NCBI GenBank assembly: GCA_949358305.1
Contig: OX442319.1
Location: 12,834,001-12,898,000 of the forward strand
Direction of reading: 5' to 3'
Source: Strigamia acuminata
Taxonomy: Eukaryota; Arthropoda; Chilopoda; Geophilomorpha; Linotaeniidae
Length of the DNA: 64,000 nt
Both the position numbers and the translations under genes were made by a program. Below the pieces are notes generated by a model. It ran no database searches and was not told where the DNA came from. It was given only the letters and a program-made list of their open reading frames with translations. Below, piece after piece: positions 32,662 to 44,454 of this stretch. Each line of letters starts with the position of its first letter. Within the stretch, counting starts at the first letter, position 1.

Positions 32662-33835
32662 TCACATCGGTTTTACACAATGCCAATGTGATACTTTTAA
32701 GGTACATTCATTGTCGGTCGATATATATGTGTATTCACATATAAATCGCATCGGTTGTAAACCATGAAATATTTTTGTGTTACAATCAGCGTCGTTCCAG
32801 TAGGCATTTCTTCCTTTCCATCTATGAATGTGCATACAATATTCTCCGCCACCAGCAGCGTCTGGTTGGCCCGGATGCCAATTTGTTACACTAAAAGGTT
32901 TTGCCGTGGAGAGCCAATAAAATGTCCCTCTTCTGTCAAAATTAATACCACTGGTCCAATAATTTTCGGGCGCTGAAAATAGTGGCAAAACGTATTTATT
33001 TATTATTACTTAGCCCAGAATTTGTATAGAAAATCTGCACAAGAAATGTAAAAAAAAAAAAAAGGAATTAAGCAATGGGTATTAATTTTTGTTAGCATTT
33101 TTTGTGCAGAATTCTACACAACTTTCCGGCTGCATTTTCCTTACGATTGTCGCTTTGTTTGTTCATATAATCATTGATAAGTTGGGATTCGACCTGTGAT
33201 TCGATGCTTACAAGCTCCGTGTTTAGCTTTTTACAATATTCCATTCCCTCAAGAAAAGTACCACTCGCTGTAGAAAAATGATAACAACCACCGCCAAGCT
33301 CAATGAAACCACTAACGCAGTTGTCGGCAGAGCTCGAAGCAATCAAACAGCAAGTGATAACTACTGAAATGTTCAATAGAAAAAAAATCAAAGATTAACA
33401 TTACACTAATTAACAATCTCTTTTTAATCTTAAATTACTAGAAATACTCCCTTGTTCCAAAAAAAATTGCAAATCAAGAGTAAGCATGTGAGTGGCAGAC
33501 TGACATCACATGGTATGAAGAATACCATGTGATGCTGATCGCATCTCACTTGAAAGAAACAACAACTAGAAACTATATTTGTATACGTTTTGGCCTTTAT
33601 TCATCTAATGAGAAGGGGCGCTGCTCAAGAAGACAATTTTTGATACGACATGACAAAAGTACCATTAACTTTAGTGCACCAAGATTACAAAGCACATAAA
33701 AAAATTATCTTTTTTTTAAAAAATATGTTAGATAATACTGTATAGCTGCAGTGATGTTAAAAGAAAATTTTGTCTGTTACCTGAAAGCTGCAAGACCAAG
33801 TTAAACCAAGCATGACTAGCTTTTTGGAGAAACAT
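32662..33835 (-). CDS. C-type lectin 3, diverged and extended
   Basis: Exons 33835-33781, 33363-33145 and 32972-32662 join in frame to 194 residues. Signal peptide, first Cys pair, QPD, Glu-Tyr-Cys and WND are intact. Two linked changes remove the extra Cys pair: NWC becomes NWH and ACWND becomes AYWND. The 3' end reads past the usual stop into a duplicated copy of the exon end, adding about 20 residues with two new Cys (NECTL, HWHCVKPM). The TATA context of the other lectins is replaced upstream of about 33870, and the polyA word has become AATAAG. Intron 1 contains a perfect hairpin CATCACATGGTAT/ATACCATGTGATG. Could be a decaying gene or one with changed architecture. Confidence 0.7.
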
Positions 33836-33869
33836 CTTCACTCGTTAAGTCGACTGTAGATGTGGTGTA

Positions 33870-34670
33870 GTTGACAAGAGGAAAAACTTATTGACGTTGC
33901 TAATCAAAGTGATTTAATGTAACTCATGACGAGTGCGAAGTCACCTGGTCAGGTGCGCACAATACATATACTGCCACCTAGTGGCTTAATGCGAGAACAC
34001 GACGATATTCTTTTTTTCTTCAATAAACAAATTCTCAATTACAAATGACTGATTTGTTAAACAATAAAAATTAGTAACAAATAAAAAAGAAGAAAATAAG
34101 CTGTGCTCATGCTGAGTTACTAAATAATTCATTAAAGATAATAGAGATTTGGCAAAACCAACGTTTTTCATATAACAAACATTGGGTTAATCGTCAAATT
34201 AGTCATTATAGGTAGGACATTACATGTCCTGTAATACAGTACATTGCACGTTAACAAACGTTGCTAACATGTGGCAATGATGATTGTCCACGTCGTCTGC
34301 TTTGTTTATAGGCATAGTTGTTTATTACTTTTGTTAGCCAGGAATTTAGAAAGCACTAAATACCTGGTATTTGTGATCATTTGGCCACCCTAGTGGCCTA
34401 CGTCACTCCACACACCGCCTGGTGGCCCCAAGCCGTCCCCCTCTTGAAGGAGTGGACCGGCCTAGCAGGGGAGGTACAGAGCAGAGTGGTGTGGTGAGAG
34501 AGAAGACGTTGCTGAAGGAGCCGAGAGTGAAGACGTGCCAGGGAGAGCTGCCACGGTCCTAACAATGGTAGAGACAACTGCCGAATCTGCTCCTCTCACC
34601 ACTGTTACGCTCAGTGGCAGATTGAGATGACTGCTGCAGTACCATGAGTGGCTACATGGGTCGTACGGGT
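33870..34670. other. Breakpoint region and GC-richer unique block
   Basis: The lectin 3 promoter homology stops near 33870. 34380-34660 is GC-richer than its surroundings and carries no long frame. It may be the remnant of an inserted element, but I found no ends. Confidence 0.35.
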
Positions 34671-35300
34671 AAGTACGGCAGAGTGTGGAATGCGGTCCTA
34701 CAATACCAACACCACAATGATCATAGCTCTCTTAGTTTGATACACGGCGAGGAGCTTAGAGTTGCATTTTATACAAACTCCGCCATTTTGAAACATTCGA
34801 CGCCGTTAAAACGTATGCCGGTATTGAGAATATTTGTAATTTGACCAAGTGAGCCAATATACCTTAAATAAAATTACCTGTGTGCTAATTTGAGATACAT
34901 TGGAAATGAATGCTCAATAACTGGCGGAATAGTTGAACAATTGGAAGAACATGTCGACGGTGCCCGCGCCTTTCTCTTCCGATTGTGTGGAGACGGTTAC
35001 GCAATACGCATGCGCGGTTACACTCTCGCAATACGCATGCGCGGTTACACTCTCGCAACCGCTTTACTTAAATGGTTTTTTTTTGTTTGGTTACCTACGA
35101 AAAATTGTTTCACTATTTCTCTCAGAATAAAAGCTGCAGAAAAGAATTCAACCATTGCTCGTAAATGTACTTTTACGTTCAAAGCCATTAGAGAATAAAC
35201 CAAGAGATAAACGATTCGGAGTAAGCTGAGTTCGAGAGTTTGAACAGCACTCGCTGGATGAGGTATTGGAGCGAATTATTAGTCATAGCTTATGTATAAA
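34670..35300 (+). repeat. Lectin-flank block next to lectin 4
   Basis: Matches 25990-26570. A 26-bp stretch with CAATACGCATGCGCGG is duplicated in tandem at about 35001-35052, a difference from the other copies. 35330-35470 continues as an AT-rich repeat with TTTGAGATTTAC, also at 32215-32350. Confidence 0.75.
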
Positions 35301-35858
35301 TTATGGAAATAATCAATGAAAAACATAGAATTTATTGATTTAGTTTGAGATTTACTAATTTATTTTGAGCTTTACTAATTTATTTTGAGCTTTACTAATT
35401 TATTTTGAGATTTATTGATTTGTTTTGAAATGTATTAATTAAATTTTGAGATTTTTTGATTTATTTAATTTTATATTTGCAATTTTCATTTTCATTCTAC
35501 ATTCCACACGCACATCAAATTTTAACTTGGATCATATTGATTGTTTTGTGCCATAATAGTATTTTTAGTTATGTTTAAAAACCGCTCGTACTCATGTGAT
35601 CAATTCTCGATGCAAATGAACGTGAACGAAATTTAAGAATAGATCAATTTTCCCAATTTTGCACATTGCACATTGTGTTTGTGAGGGATACAAGTGTAGT
35701 AATACAGTAGCTTGAAATCTCGCAAGTAAGATTTAGAAAAAAATAAGTAGAAATAAGTTATTATCTTTTCATTTATTTCTGGTTACATGACTCAGTTGTA
35801 TTCACATACATATCGCATCGGTTTTACACAATGCCAATGTGATACTTTTAAGGTACAT

Positions 35859-36851
35859 TCATTGTTGTTCGATAAATATGTATTCACAGATATATCGCAT
35901 CGGTTTTACACCATACCAATTTAATATTTTTGTGTTACAATCAACGTCGTTCCAGCAGGCTTTTCCTCTATTCAGTCTAACAATGTGCATACAATATTCT
36001 TTGCCCCAACCAGCGTCTGGTTGACCGGCACACCAATTTGTTACACTAAAAGCTTTTGCCGTGGAGAGCCAATAAAATGTCCCTCTTCTGTCAAAATTAA
36101 TACCACTGGTCCAATAATTTTCGGGCGCTGAAAATAGTGACAAAAACGTATTTATTTATTCTTATTACTTACTAGCGTAGAATTTGTATAGAAAATCTGC
36201 ACAAGAAATGTAAAAAAAAAAATTAAGCAATGGGTATTTATTTTTGTTAGCATTTTTTGTGCAGAATTCTACACAACTTTCCGGCTGCATTGTCCTTACG
36301 ATTGTCGCTTTGTTTGTTAATATAATCATTAATAAGTTGGGATTCGACCTGTGATTCGATGCTTACAAGCTCCGTGTTTAGGTTTTTACAATATGCACTT
36401 CCCTCAAGAAAAGTACCACTCGCTGTAGAAAAATGATAGCAACTATCGCCAAGCTGTACGAAACCATCAAGGCAGGTTTGGGCAGAGCTCGAAGCAATCA
36501 AACAGCAAATGATAACTACTGAAATGTTCAAGAGAAAAAAATCAAAGATTAACATTATACTAATTAACAATCTCTATTTAATCTTAAATTACTAGAAATA
36601 CTCTCTTGTTCCAAAAAAACCTTGCAATTCTAGAGTAAGCATGTGAGTGGCAGACTGACATCACATGGTATGAGGAATACTTTACAATACTTTACAAAGC
36701 ACATAAAAAAGTTATCTTTTTTAAAAAAAATATTTTAGATAATATAAGTGCAGTGGTGTTAAAAGAAAATTTTCTGTTTTATTTTGAAATATTTACCTGA
36801 AAGCTGCAAGACCAAGTTAAACCAAGCATGACTCGCTTTTTGGAGAAACAT
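35859..36851 (-). CDS. Secreted C-type lectin 4 (QPD/WND type)
   Basis: Exons 36851-36797, 36518-36300 and 36127-35859 join in frame to 180 residues. There is a signal peptide, a long-form first Cys pair, QPD (AGQPDAGWG), KEYC, CWNDVDC and a C-terminal YICEY followed by six residues. The extra Cys pair of lectins 1 and 2 is present. The TATA box is at 36905-36912 (reversed) and AATAAA at 35772-35777 (reversed). All splice sites match lectin 1. This copy and lectin 1 are the two with every element intact. Just 3' of the stop is a partial duplicate of the exon end (35790-35860), the same duplicate that lectin 3 reads into. Confidence 0.9.
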
Positions 36852-36904
36852 CTTCACTCGTTAAGTCGACTGTAGAGTCTGAGCTATCAACGTGAAAATG
36901 TAAG

Positions 36905-36912
36905 CTTATATA
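36905..36912 (-). promoter_or_regulatory. TATA box of lectin 4
   Basis: TATATAAG on the minus strand at the same distance from the ATG as in lectins 1 and 2. Confidence 0.7.
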
Positions 36913-37688
36913 GCGAAGAAAGAAATTCAATTTAGTTTGTTTGTGCAGTTCACGTAACAATTAACAGCATTTTAATAACAATAATGGACGTGTGCACTCT
37001 TGTAATTAATTTAATTAAAAACTTTTCAACGTTGAGAACAGATGTTGTTATTCGCTTTTATTCATCTTCTTGCGAGGACCGCAAATTCACTTTGTGAGTT
37101 CATCATGTTTCTATTTCTTTTAACGAATATTAAATAAATAAATATTTATTTATTTATTTATTTCATTTTTGCTTTTTACTCATTTTTTGGTGCCATCGAG
37201 ATTCAATCTGCTGTATCTGATGTCCTGTTCAGATCCACCTCATCGTTTTGTAGTGAAAGTTTCACTAGAAAATCTCATTTGTGTTCTTTAGTAGATTTTG
37301 GCATTTTTATTTATTTTTTATTTTTATATTATATCTGCACTTCTCACAGAATTTAATTAGAAATTTTTAAAAGTTGAGAACAAATGTTTTGTTATTCAGT
37401 ACTGTTATTGATAATTTCTGTTGCAGATGTTGATGTTTTCCTTGAGCTAAAGCTGCTGATAATAGCAAGAACCTTTAACTTTTAACCACTTATTGCCGTA
37501 AGTGGTTTAAGCTTTGTAGATAGAGATATAATTAGACTTTCAAAAGTGAAAATTGAGTGAATAAGTGTTTTAATCGTGAATATTTGGCGAGTTTGGTGTT
37601 TTGTCTGGAAAGCACTCAACATGTATTTTTTTTATATCACTGCACAAGTGAAATGGCTCGGCCAATGGGAAAGAGGTGCATTCTTGAG

Positions 37689-38759
37689 GTTGGCCACAAG
37701 GTTGAACAACGTTATAAGGTTTGGCCACTTGGAGAGTTGGGTATACCAGGCTGTCATTGGTTCTCATTTTTGTGACGTCAGTGGTCGCCGGTTGTAATGA
37801 TCAGCATTGGAACAACGTTTATACTAATACCAAATCCATTTATTCTACAAATTTGTCAGATATTTTACAAAGTTTAGAATTTGGATTATGTGTTTGTGTA
37901 AGCCATCCATGAATTTTCACCATAATATACCATAAAAAATTGGAATAATTTTCAAAAATATTTGATTGCATCAATAAATTTTTATTTTATTACCGTTGTA
38001 TGATATTTATGATTTTTTAAATCAAACTTATGTGACACTGATAAATTTGGATAAAAAATAAATGGACAAGGTATGATATTAAATTAAACTGTATTGTCAC
38101 GTTATTTTGTTATGCAACAAAACATTTGATCGCATGTGAACATGCAAAAAATTCGATTTGAACAATAATAGAGCATTCTGAAAAATATTTTTAATTTAAC
38201 AAATACCATGGAATTATTACCGTACATACAATTTTAAATAAATAGAATATTATTTGTATGTGAATATTCATAACTAAAATTAAAAACCCATAAATAATTC
38301 ACAAATAAATACAAAAAATCTGAAATTAAAAAACAGGTCAAATTATATTTTTGATTTTGCCTATAAAATGGCTTTTTAAATTGTGCCTCTAGATTGTCCA
38401 ACTGTCCATTGCATGTAATTTGCAATGTCACACTATTGAAAATGGCATGAACAGATTCTTTCTGCTTTAAAATTGATCATATTTTTTGTTCGCACACAAA
38501 TTTGCCATTTTTTCTTAATCTTCTTATCTTTGGGAAATAAAAAAAAGCTAATTTAAAATCTAATTTGGACTTTTCGGTATTTTTATATGCAAAAAACTGC
38601 ACAGGATGCCATTTTTACACTTTCAATTTTGAATCGGCGCCCACTGACGTCAGAGAAGCGATTGCTACGCCACTAGCTCCGCCCCTTCAATTTCAGGAAG
38701 TGACGTCATTTTAGCGAAGAGGCCAAACCTTATAACATCGTTCAACCTTGGTTGGCCAG
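37689..38759. mobile_element. About 1.07-kb terminal-inverted-repeat element
   Basis: Left end TTGGCCACAAGGTTGAAC and inverted right end TGGCCAACCAAGGTTGAAC continue matching through GTTATAAGGTTTGGCC. TGACGTCA words sit just inside both ends. The middle is AT-rich without a transposase. A clear target repeat was not found. Confidence 0.7.
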
Positions 38760-39680
38760 AGTACAGCATGTTTAGTTCAATCAGGCACGTTGTAGAATTT
38801 GTGTGGGAACGTTTGACTATAAAGATGTTTAAAACAAGCAGGGATTTGTAATGCAGGAAAGCATTACATATTAGACTTCTAAACCCTGTCCCTCTGTCCC
38901 TAAATAAAACACCAAAATAAAAGAAAATAAAGTAATTAAATACAAAATAAATTTTTTGGCCAAAATAAAGCAACAACAAACATTATTAAGAATGTTGTAA
39001 ACAACACATGGCAACCATTGGCTGATTCGGGGGCCAAAAAAAATTCCATAAATTGTTACCCAAATATATTTAAAAAAAACCAAATCAAAGCAATTTCACA
39101 CACTCGGCCGCAGAAATTAGGACATTTCGGCCGCGTTTGAGTACTCGAATGCGACCGAGTGTCTAAATTCTGGAGGACTAAAATTCAAGAAAACTTAATT
39201 AGATGTTCGTTAGAATTCGCGTACACGAACGTACGGGTGACACAACACGTACGTCTAATCTGGTGTAAATTTCCCATTCGATCGCCGACTTTGGTGGATC
39301 GTAATGCTACTTTTTTTCGACCAGTTAAAAAAAAATTATATATAGGCTGGTGCAGATTTCGATTTGGAATCGAATGAGCCTAGTTTCAAAATTTATAAAC
39401 CTAGTTTTGATATAGAAAATAGTATTTTACATATCGCGACGAAGATTTCATGGCTCACGGGATCCGCCAGGTGGCGCTAGTACAATGTTACAACTTCCGG
39501 TGCAGGACGGAAGTAGTATTATTAGACGGCTAAAAGTGCACTAAAACCGGTTTATTAATTCAACCGGAGGTCCGAGAAATCTGAAAATACCTTACAATAC
39601 TAATACAGAGTATAAGTATGCTGAATTTAATGCCGTTGTCCGTTTGGCTCTAGCTTTTATAGTTTTTGCGGAATCGTTGA

Positions 39681-39716
39681 CGACGGACGGACGGACGGAC
39701 GGACAGACAGACAGAA
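39681..39716. repeat. GACG/GACA microsatellite
   Basis: Five GACG-type units pass into three GACA-type units. It lies directly before the LRR-like pseudogene fragment. Confidence 0.85.
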
Positions 39717-39734
39717 CCGTTTCATGAGACTTTC

Positions 39735-40047
39735 TAAACATCAGGTTTAGAAGTCTAAAATGTTATAGGCCTTCAGATCAGTTGAGGATGAACAGTGAGA
39801 ATTTGATGAATCTAACACATCTGAGTTTGGATAGGCTGTGTATGGAAACTGCTGTATTTTTAGCATCAACATTTAGAGTTGCTTAACTTAAGGGAACAAG
39901 ATGAGAGCTATGAGGAAGTGGTGTGGTTTCAAAGACAAAGGCCCTTTGTGAAGATGGTGTATTGTGATAATTACAGATATGATGCTAATTGGTTTAAAGA
40001 TGACAATTTTTCACCTTGTTGTTTGTGTCAGGCTTACGAATCCTGAT
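39735..40047 (+). pseudogene. LRR-family 3' fragment with a frameshift
   Basis: One frame reads LMNLTHLSLDRLCMET and stops after FRVA. A shift of one base continues HLELLNLREQDESYEE and VKMVYCDNYRYDANWF to a TGA at about 40045. The L..L.L..L spacing fits leucine-rich repeats. No start, promoter or upstream exon is visible, so it is a broken relic of an LRR gene. Confidence 0.5.
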
Positions 40048-40189
40048 TTCAATTCTTATTTTTGATTATTTTTGCTTATTTTGCTATAATTAATATGAGT
40101 GCTTAATGTTGTTGACTTTGATTTTGTATATATGAATAAAAATTTAAAAACTCATTATCAGCATTTAATTTAACCAGAAGTCTAATTTT

Positions 40190-40582
40190 TAACATTCGGG
40201 TCAAAGAGAGTCTTTTCTCCCATTGGCCGAGCCTCGTTACTCATAACTACAGACTGTATACTACCACTAGAAGTAGTTTTTATTTTTATTTATTTTTCAG
40301 ATTATTGTGACCATTTAAATTGATATAATTTTGATTGTTTATTATAAAATGTTTTTTTTTTCCATTTATAAAATAGTTTTATCCACTTTTAATTTAAAAC
40401 TCATGTTTGTTCTGTTTATTGGTTGCTTTGCCAGGAAAGCAAACAATTTCCTAGCAATAGGTAATCGATTACAATGCCTGTCCATTGTAATGCAATTGTG
40501 GTGTTTGGGTCCATTTTTTGGATCCCTACACCAGTAAAATGCCTCAGCCAATGGGAGAAAGGACTCTTAAGTTAACAAGAGT
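40190..40582. mobile_element. MITE related to the TACTCT family
   Basis: Arms with TTTCTCCCATTGGC(C/T)GAG are inverted to each other, and the interior matches 21230-21440 (TAGTTTTTATTTTTAT, GATATAATTTTGATT, TGGTGTTTGGGTC). The right end reads AAGAGTATA. A left-half copy lies at 43983-44165. Confidence 0.7.
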
Positions 40583-40989
40583 ATAGCTGATGTTTCTCTC
40601 CAACCTTATCAGTTTAGATTATTTTGGTTGAATTGTCTAATTGTATTTGTAACAATACTGGTGTGCCAGTTCAGATGCAGTCCCTAAATTTTTTAGACCC
40701 AGATCTATCCTTTTGTCCCACAAGAAGCAGTTGTGACCGAGAACGACCGGTTGGCCTTACAGTTGGTTTTCTGACATTGCAGTGACACTAGATGTTTAGA
40801 GCAGGAACTGTGTTTACCTGGATTTATTTATCCATTTGGAATATTTGTTATCCATTTGTTGTTATTTCTTACTTGTTTTGGTATTTATCCAAATTTATGT
40901 AACTATTGCTCTCTTGTTGAATTAATTATCTATTTTCTTTGTTATTTTCTATATTGCCAGTGTTCCCATGTTAAGACTAGATATAAGTT

Positions 40990-41225
40990 TTTTTTCTATA
41001 TGCTGTAATTGTTGTAATAATGAGATGTTTGCCATGTACTGCTATTATGTAGAGATTTCTTTATTGATTTGTGTTGTTTATAATGCTTTGACATATGCTT
41101 ACAGTATGTGCTCATTCTTTTAAGTTTTCTGTGTTTGTATCTTTCATATTGTTAATTCAGTAAAGAACTTGATTTCAACCAACACAAACCTAAAGTTTCT
41201 TGTCTCTCCCTTTGGACAAAATCCC
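40990..41225 (+). repeat. Dispersed repeat, also at 45595-45780
   Basis: The two copies share TAGAGATTTCTTTATTG, AATTCAGTAAAG and GGACAAAATCCCTAGCT with small gaps. The pair brackets the exonuclease-fragment region. AATTCAGTAAA with CAACACAAACC recalls an LTR 3' part, without proof. Confidence 0.6.
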
Positions 41226-41231
41226 TAGCTA

Positions 41232-41402
41232 AAAGGCTTTGTCCAAACGGAGCATGCCAACCAAATTGCGCCTGCCGCCGACGCCGACTACGCAATAGAT
41301 TGTGAGATGATTTTCACACAGCGGATCGACGGAGACGTGACGCAACATACGCGGCGACCGGAGCTCGATTTGCGGCTTTGGAATTATGTTGCCAACGATT
41401 AG
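41232..41402 (+). pseudogene. REXO1-like exonuclease fragment 1
   Basis: A 56-codon stretch reads KGFVQTE, then DADYAIDCEMIFTQR, ending at TAG. This covers the linker and the first exonuclease motif (D-x-E in IDCEM) of a REXO1-type DEDDh RNA exonuclease. The rest of the domain is absent. Confidence 0.6.
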
Positions 41403-41570
41403 TGTTTATTTTTGGGTCGCACTTCACTCGGTTCAGTCGAAGTTATAGTCGCCAATGTGTACGTCGCTAAACCGTACCATTCTCCCCGAAAGTCGCTTTT
41501 CCAACAGTTGCTAAAGTGTAGTGTCGTACCATTTATACATTTTTTAATGATTTTTTTTTTTTATTTTAGT

Positions 41571-42062
41571 ATGTCAAAGTATGTCAAAAAAGCTACCTAT
41601 CCTATTTTCACAATGGAATTGTTTCGCCAATTACATTTAACCAGCGCCCAATTGCATGAGAGATTGAAGTCCCAAGTTGCAACACCAGAACAACTTGGAG
41701 CGTACGGATTTCCCATTGATTTCCTCAACGGAGAGGCAGACATCGTGCTGCCACCTTGTCAATTCGACAAACCAAGCCTCAGCCTGCCAGAACTACCTGT
41801 AGTCCAGTTAATGGAACTCGGCACAAACCCAATAGTATTTAAAACCTGTTGTCGATGCAACAAAAAATTCGGAACCCAACAGGACGGCCAAATGGTCACG
41901 GAAGAAAATTGCAATTACCATTGGGGCCCTATGCGCCACCAGGAATACGATTGTTGTCAAAAATCTATTGATTCGCCTGGGTGTTCGACCTGCCATTCAC
42001 ACGTGAGCTCGGGCGAGCGGTGGGGCAAGCTCAAAGGATTTGTCCATCTTCAGTGCTTATAA
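41571..42062 (+). pseudogene. REXO1-like exonuclease, Cys-rich N-terminal part
   Basis: Follows a good polypyrimidine tract and AG at 41568-41569; ATG at 41571; 163 residues. It matches the region that precedes the nuclease domain in REXO1-type proteins: KTCCRCNKKFG, NCNYHWGP and DCCQKSIDSPGCSTCHSHV, a Cys/His-rich zinc-type segment. It stops six residues after KGFV, where normal members enter the nuclease domain. The last 98 bases recur at 43014-43111, beyond an RT relic. It may be a truncated gene or one half of a gene split by insertion. Confidence 0.6.
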
Positions 42063-42124
42063 TGAATTTTTACAGTTAATAATTTAATTTTACATCATTT
42101 TGCAGTTAACAGTTAATAAATGCA

Positions 42125-42760
42125 TTCTTACAGTTAATCCGTAAGAGGCCAAAGGGAGACAGACTGGGAACTGCTCTGAGGGCCCCCAACAAACTAACAG
42201 AAGGGCATAGTCGTACATAAAAACCCAGCACCTGTACGGCAATGACAAGAAAAGGTTGATCCAAGAATTTTGACTGGAGCAGAAGGAGCTATGGCAAAAC
42301 CAGAGAAACTAACCAGAAATGACGTACAGGCCCCATGTGATTGCCTCTGCAGCTCCTGGTTCAAGATAATGTATCTTGAAAAAGGACAACCTTTGCCTCT
42401 GCCCTTTCTAGGTGCCGTGATTCCGATGAAGTGGTCGAAGCTTTAAATAGGGTACGTTTGCGCAATTCAGCCGGCCCAGACTGGATAACAATAGCTAATT
42501 TGCTTCTCTTTGATCAAAAAGGTGTCCTTCCGGCTGCCTTCTTCGTGGTCATGATGACACCAGGTATCTGTCCCAGTGTTCTGAAAAGAAACTGGACGGT
42601 CCTGGTACACAAGATAGGCAAGACACTACTCGAGTCGTAAATTAGCGGTCTATCACTATTGGCCCACTGATGCTCTGGCTCCTCCCTGGCATCATAAGAT
42701 GGAGGCTGTGAAAGGACGTTCCCCTGCATGAAAGTCAAAAGGGATTCGTCAGTTAGCCAG
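42125..42760 (+). pseudogene. Non-LTR RT relic, copy 4 (longest frame)
   Basis: Frame 42431-42640 reads EVVEALNRVRLRNSAGPDWI then VLPAAFFVVMM and LKRNWTVLVHKIG. The SAGPDWI word is the A-GPD motif of non-LTR reverse transcriptases. This copy keeps sequence lost from copies 1 and 2 (the segment around AGPDWI). It sits between the two REXO1-like pieces. The catalytic motif is absent. Confidence 0.65.
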
Positions 42761-43013
42761 GATGTAGCGTAATTGCATTTCTTTTGAAAGAAGCCTTATG
42801 CAAAGTGTTCGACATTGTTCCGCATTTGCTTTTAACAAAGACACTAGGTGCGCACGGGGTTCCAGAGTGACCGACAGTTATTCAGTTACCAATTTTTACA
42901 TTCCGCACCAAAGGTCTACACAGCTTGTACGCACAGAAATTCATAGATATACTATGCAATAATCGCATATTTTGTTTAAATATCATTTCTCATTGCAAAT
43001 TAGCATTATTTGT

Positions 43014-43382
43014 GATTGTTGTCAAAAATCTATTGATTCGCCTGGGTGTTCAACGTGCCATTCACACGTGAGTTCGGGCGAGCGGTGGGACAAGCTCAAA
43101 GGATTTGTCCAAATAGAGCCTACCGCCAACGCTGACTACAGTATCTTCGCCATAGACTGTGAAATGATATACATCCTAAACGGCTTGGATATAACTCAGG
43201 TGACTTTAGTTAATCCAGACGGCACAATAGCTTTGAACGAGTTGGTTAAGCCCAATAGTCTGGTAATTGATTTAAACACCAGATTTAGCGGCATTTCGGA
43301 AGCTAATTACAACAATGCGACATTAACACTGCGTAAAATACAAGAGAAGGTGCAGGAATTTGTGCGAGCCTTTAACTTTTAA
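43014..43382 (+). pseudogene. REXO1-like exonuclease, partial nuclease domain
   Basis: Continues from CCQKSIDSPGCSTCHSHV through KGFVQIE to FAIDCEMIYILNGLDI, then VIDLNTRFSGISEANY, and stops at FVRAFNF. It has exonuclease motifs I (DxE) and II (D-x-NTRFSGI), while motif III (the His and last Asp of DEDDh) is missing, so it cannot be an active nuclease as it stands. No ATG or promoter is visible. The 3' end (CCTTTAACTTTTAA) recurs at 37469-37485, marking another lost copy. Confidence 0.65.
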
Positions 43383-43419
43383 TCACTTATTGCTGTATTG
43401 ATAATTATTTTAGCAACGG

Positions 43420-43750
43420 TGCTCTCGGGAGAATGAAATGGCATTCCAAATTAATTCGTCTTAAATATGGCAATAGACCCTTTACATTGTGGTGACCTCA
43501 AGTACGGAGTATATTTTTATGTATTTGTAATCACCACTTAGAAATATTTATTATTTTTAATTACTCTGCTGTGTCTTGGGGATGGAAACTCCCTAGACAC
43601 ACCTCACCCCAATTTGGCTGGGATGGGTTGCAAATTAACAGTTTCGGTGCAATAATTCCTTTGTTGCACCAAAATGCACACAAACCATGCCTGGATTCAC
43701 GTGCAACCAGACATTTCGGATGAGCTGTGCACAACATTGTCTCCGTAAGC
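43420..43750. repeat. Dispersed repeat plus decayed hairpin array
   Basis: 43420-43600 matches 28080-28270. 43604-43690 repeats the order of hairpins seen in the LTR-like element: a CACCCCAAT stem, then GGTGCAA/TTGCACC as a perfect stem. This suggests the hairpin array is an independent mobile module. Confidence 0.55.
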
Positions 43751-43982
43751 CATGTCAAAATATTCTCTGGGATCCGTAAGTGGTTTGGTTTATGCTTCAT
43801 AGATGGAGATAATTAGTGTTTCAAAAGTGAAAATTGAGTGAATAAGTGTTTCAATCGTGAATATTTGGCGAGTTTGGTGTTTTTTCTTCAAAAGTGTTGG
43901 ACTTTGATTTTGTATATAGAAATAAAAATTTAAAAACTCATTATCAACATTTAATTTAATCAGAAGCCTAATTTTTAATGTT

Positions 43983-44165
43983 CGGGTCAAAGAGAGTTTG
44001 TTCTCCCATTGGCCGAGCCTCATTACTCATAACTACAGACTGTATACTACCACTAGGAGAAGTAGTTTTTATTTTTATTTATTTTTCAGATTATTGTGAC
44101 CATTTAAATTGATATAATTTTGATTGTTTATTATAAAATGTTTTTTTCCATTTATAAAATAGTTT
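43983..44165. mobile_element. Left-half copy of the MITE at 40190
   Basis: Shares TTCTCCCATTGGCCGAGCC and the following 150 bases with 40200-40380, then breaks off at about 44165. Confidence 0.65.
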
Positions 44166-44454
44166 CATGAGTTATGAATATCAAAGATTGACAATTGAAG
44201 TTTAATCCAAATCAATGCGTCCTCGTCATTGCACATAGAGCGGATGAGTAAAAGACAAAGGGAAGATGACCACTCCAAATATGGTAGGAGCGTCACCACG
44301 TGATACAAAAACATAAATTACACAAACTATACAATCAACGACATCAAGTGGTGATTTTCACATCAAATATCCCAACAAATTCCCCCAAAATCAACAATTC
44401 GATTTCGTTAAATACAAACAACATTTAAGTAAACGTAATCAATCAAAACAAAAA

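Noticed and set aside
39090-39400. Complete MITE with CGGCCGC words
   Set aside because: Partial inverted pieces exist but I could not find matching ends or a target repeat.
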